Source: an uncultured Faecalibacterium sp. (GTDB lineage Bacteria; Bacillota; Clostridia; Oscillospirales; Ruminococcaceae). Taken from it: DNA of 44,447 nucleotides. A program made the translations under genes and the position numbers. Under the pieces are notes generated by a model. That model worked only from the letters and a program-made list of their open reading frames with translations, was not told where the DNA came from and ran no database searches. Numbering within the stretch: the stretch's first letter is position 1; every line of letters begins with the position of its first letter. Shown piece by piece: positions 42,571 through 44,447 of the stretch. The stretch is from NCBI GenBank assembly GCA_934525735.1, contig CAKSZM010000007.1:1-44447 (forward strand). Direction: 5' to 3'.

Positions 42571-42885
42571 ATGAAACTTGTATACTATGCATACAATTGC
42601 GACACCGGCGAAGTTGTTAAGGCGAGTCGCAAAAAAGATGAGATCGAGAAATATGTACAGGGTCGGGATGAGTGCGTAGGGAAGAAACTCGACCTGGATA
42701 CAGTCGAGGAAGATGATGAGCAGGAGATCAGGTACGACGGCTTAACGCGAATGGTACCGGTGCAGGATATCCTTGAAGCGCTGGATTATGAAACAGAGGA
42801 CGAAGAGATAGACCTGGATGACGACCCGACGCCGGATGAAGAGGAAGATGCCTGCAAAGCATATGGGTTGAAAAAGCCTGAATAA
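42571..42885 (+). CDS. Small, very acidic protein of unknown function (104 aa)
   Basis: ATG at 42571 follows AGAAAGGAT; an upstream in-frame ATG at 42460 would overlap the previous gene and has no ribosome site. The start MKLVYYAYNCDTGEVVKASRK and following DEIEKYVQGRDE have the same strand-strand-helix pattern as the preceding acidic protein, so the two may be distant paralogues. The C-terminal 40 residues are dominated by Asp/Glu (EDEEIDLDDDP, DEEEDA). Composition is AT-richer than its surroundings. A strong bidirectional terminator follows. Confidence 0.65.
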   Translation: MKLVYYAYNCDTGEVVKASRKKDEIEKYVQGRDECVGKKLDLDTVEEDDEQEIRYDGLTRMVPVQDILEALDYETEDEEIDLDDDPTPDEEEDACKAYGLKKPE

Positions 42886-42888
42886 ATA

Positions 42889-42927
42889 CAAAACGCTCCG
42901 CTGCATTTTGCACAGCGGAGCGTTTTT
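42889..42927. terminator. Bidirectional terminator between the acidic protein and amino acid ABC genes
   Basis: AAACGCTCCGCTG (42891-42903) and CAGCGGAGCGTTT (42913-42925) form a perfect 13-bp stem with T- and A-runs on either side. Confidence 0.9.
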
Positions 42928-42943
42928 ATTGTTAAAAAAAGCC

Positions 42944-43708
42944 TTACAGCATCTTGGAAAGGAACGCTTTCAGTCTGGGATGCTTCGGATTCGTGAACAG
43001 TTCCTGCGGCGGCTCGTCCTCCTGGATCTTGCCGTCGTCGATGAAAATGACGCGGTTGGACACCTCGCGGGCAAAGCCCATCTCGTGGGTGACCACCAGC
43101 ATGGTGATGCCGGTGTGGGCCAGCTCTTTCATCAGCTCCAGCACTTCGCCCACCATCTCGGGGTCAAGGGCGCTGGTCGGCTCGTCGAAGAGGATCACGT
43201 CCGGGTCCATGGCCAGAGCGCGGGCAATGGCAATGCGCTGCTGTTGACCGCCGGACAGGCTCTTGGGGTAGACGTTGGCCTTGTCGGCCAGACCTACGCG
43301 GGCCAGCAGCTCGTCGGCGCGCTGGGAAATGGCTTCCTTGTCCTTCAGCTTGAGCAGGCTGGGGGCCAATTCCAGGTTCTTCTTCACCGTCAGGTGGGGG
43401 AAGAGGTTGAAGTGCTGGAACACCATGCCCATCTTCTGGCGCACAGCGTCGATGTGCGCCTCGTCCACCTCAGTGCCCTCGAACTTCACGGAGCCGCTGG
43501 TGGGGATCTCCAGCCGGTTCAGGCAGCGCAGGAAGGTGGACTTGCCGCAGCCGGAAGGGCCGATCAGGCAGACCACGTCGCCGCGGTAGATGTCGATATC
43601 AATACCCTTCAGCACGTCCAGGGTGGGGGTGGGCTGCTTTGCGCCCTTTTTCTTTTCGCCGCCGTAGGTCTTGGTCAGGCCGCGGACTTCCAGAATCTTA
43701 TCGGTCAC
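42944..43708 (-). CDS. Polar amino acid ABC transporter, ATP-binding subunit
   Basis: The product is 254 aa from a GTG at 43708 (minus strand) with AGGAGG 10 bases upstream; the longer frame from 43768 begins with an unlikely Cys-rich stretch. Walker A is [15 protein letters not shown], the Q-loop [14 protein letters not shown], the signature [15 protein letters not shown] and Walker [23 protein letters not shown] and the [10 protein letters not shown] block are typical of the GlnQ/HisP group for polar amino acids. A Lys-rich insert ([14 protein letters not shown]) lies before the first strand of the core. Its start overlaps the permease stop by 11 bases. Confidence 0.94.
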   Translation of the reverse strand: MTDKILEVRGLTKTYGGEKKKGAKQPTPTLDVLKGIDIDIYRGDVVCLIGPSGCGKSTFLRCLNRLEIPTSGSVKFEGTEVDEAHIDAVRQKMGMVFQHFNLFPHLTVKKNLELAPSLLKLKDKEAISQRADELLARVGLADKANVYPKSLSGGQQQRIAIARALAMDPDVILFDEPTSALDPEMVGEVLELMKELAHTGITMLVVTHEMGFAREVSNRVIFIDDGKIQEDEPPQELFTNPKHPRLKAFLSKML

Positions 43709-44447
43709 TTTGTGCCAGCCTCCTCTCAAACTTTGCCAGCAGCCGGGTGAACAGCATGACCAGCACAAGGTAGATCAGTGCAACGCCCAGCAGCGGGAAC
43801 ATGGCTTCGTAGGTGCGGTTCATGATGCCCTGCGCGGCATACAGCAGCTCCTTGCCGCCGATGACCGTGATCAGGGAGGTGTCCTTCAGCAAGATGATGA
43901 ACTCGTTGCCCAGTGCCGGCAGCACGGCACGGATGGCCTGCGGGATGATGATGACCACCATGGTGGTCATGTAGTTCAGGCCAAGGCTGCGGCCGGCCTC
44001 CATCTGGCCGGGATCCACAGCCATCAGGCCGCCGCGGATGATCTCGGACACATAGGCGCCGGAGTTGATGCCCAGCGCCAGCGCGCCCACCATGGTAAAG
44101 TTGCGGCTGTTGGCAAAGATGACCATGCTCATGATGAGCAGCTGCACCATCATGGGTGTGCCGCGGATGATGGTGGTGTAGATCTCGCACACGATGTTGA
44201 AGAAGCCCAGCACCGGGTTCTTGCGGCCGGGGCGCTGCTGGTCGTGGGAGACACGCACCAGCGCCACCACACTGCCCAGCACGATGCCGAGTGCCAGAGC
44301 AATGGCGGTGACCAGCAGGGTGGTGCCAACGCCGTTGAGGTACTGGAGCCAGCGGTCTTTCAGCAGAAAGGCCTGATAAAACTTAAAGAAAAATTCCTGC
44401 CCGAAGCTGAGCTTCGTACCGCCGTTGAGCAGCTCTTTGAGCAGTTC
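43698..44447 (-). CDS. Polar amino acid ABC transporter, permease subunit (5'-truncated by window edge)
   Basis: The frame is open to the window end, giving 249 residues of the C-terminal part. The HisMQ-type membrane block includes [46 protein letters not shown], the EAA loop [34 protein letters not shown] and [13 protein letters not shown]. About five membrane helices are visible. It pairs with the overlapping ATPase gene. The solute-binding protein must lie beyond the window or be fused to the missing N-terminus; the visible start ([16 protein letters not shown]) does not decide this. Confidence 0.9.
   Translation of the reverse strand, partial: ELLKELLNGGTKLSFGQEFFFKFYQAFLLKDRWLQYLNGVGTTLLVTAIALALGIVLGSVVALVRVSHDQQRPGRKNPVLGFFNIVCEIYTTIIRGTPMMVQLLIMSMVIFANSRNFTMVGALALGINSGAYVSEIIRGGLMAVDPGQMEAGRSLGLNYMTTMVVIIIPQAIRAVLPALGNEFIILLKDTSLITVIGGKELLYAAQGIMNRTYEAMFPLLGVALIYLVLVMLFTRLLAKFERRLAQSDR

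Overview
The window is a chromosomal segment of a GC-rich, anaerobic, low-redundancy Firmicute. The gene set (rubrerythrin, T-box-controlled ilvBNCD, LicT/GlcT-type antiterminator next to a PTS permease, RNase Z, BioY), the very Ala/Gly/Pro-rich proteins and the two families of short structured repeats best fit an Oscillospiraceae/Ruminococcaceae gut bacterium, most likely Faecalibacterium. That assignment is inference from gene content and style, not a database result. I see no plasmid, phage, CRISPR or rRNA sequence. Most of the window is ordinary housekeeping chromosome, with scars of small non-coding elements and one decayed gene cassette.

Layout, left to right. 1-5.1 kb: tail of a SpoU-type rRNA methyltransferase, a large membrane protein that reads as a catalytically degenerate P1B-type ATPase, rubrerythrin with PerR-like boxes, a secreted Ig-like (BIG2) protein and a tiny membrane protein. 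5.1-9.5 kb: a tRNA maturation block (RNase Z, CCA-adding enzyme, MnmA, TcdA); the cca gene carries an in-frame insertion of a palindromic repeat. 9.5-12.1 kb: a heavy-metal exporter with an unusual TTGCAA operator cluster, a HAD phosphatase and a DNA-deoxyinosine glycosylase. 12.1-15.8 kb: an XpaC-TelA-LemA-like-TPM envelope/stress operon. 15.8-24.9 kb: branched-chain amino acid synthesis (ilvA, ridA, then T-box plus ilvB-ilvN-ilvC-ilvD), with a DUF815 ATPase on the opposite strand and two copies of a second repeat family.

24.9-28.1 kb: bioY with a BirA-like operator, an unrecognised protein, an ECF sigma factor overlapping a membrane DUF4349 protein that is probably its anti-sigma factor, and an initiator tRNA. 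28.1-31.9 kb: an antiterminator gene whose own leader carries a RAT/terminator switch, then a one-piece glucose-family PTS EIICBA. 32.0-33.7 kb: remains of a substrate-binding lipoprotein and a membrane sensor (probably once a GGDEF protein), both broken. 33.7-35.4 kb: a CobW-type GTPase with an altered CxCC motif and a YczE-like membrane protein. 35.4-39.0 kb: a heterodimeric ABC exporter on the minus strand. 39.1-42.9 kb: an SseB/Sel1 protein, a DnaK-type chaperone without grpE or dnaJ, and two small very acidic proteins. The window ends inside a polar amino acid ABC importer on the minus strand.

The observations most worth following are the degenerate P-type ATPase, the palindromic element read through in frame within cca, the two repeat families whose outermost bases differ between copies yet stay complementary within each copy, the sigma/DUF4349 pair, and the DnaK-linked acidic protein tandem. 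I did not find a feature that I can claim is a wholly new defence or mobile system.
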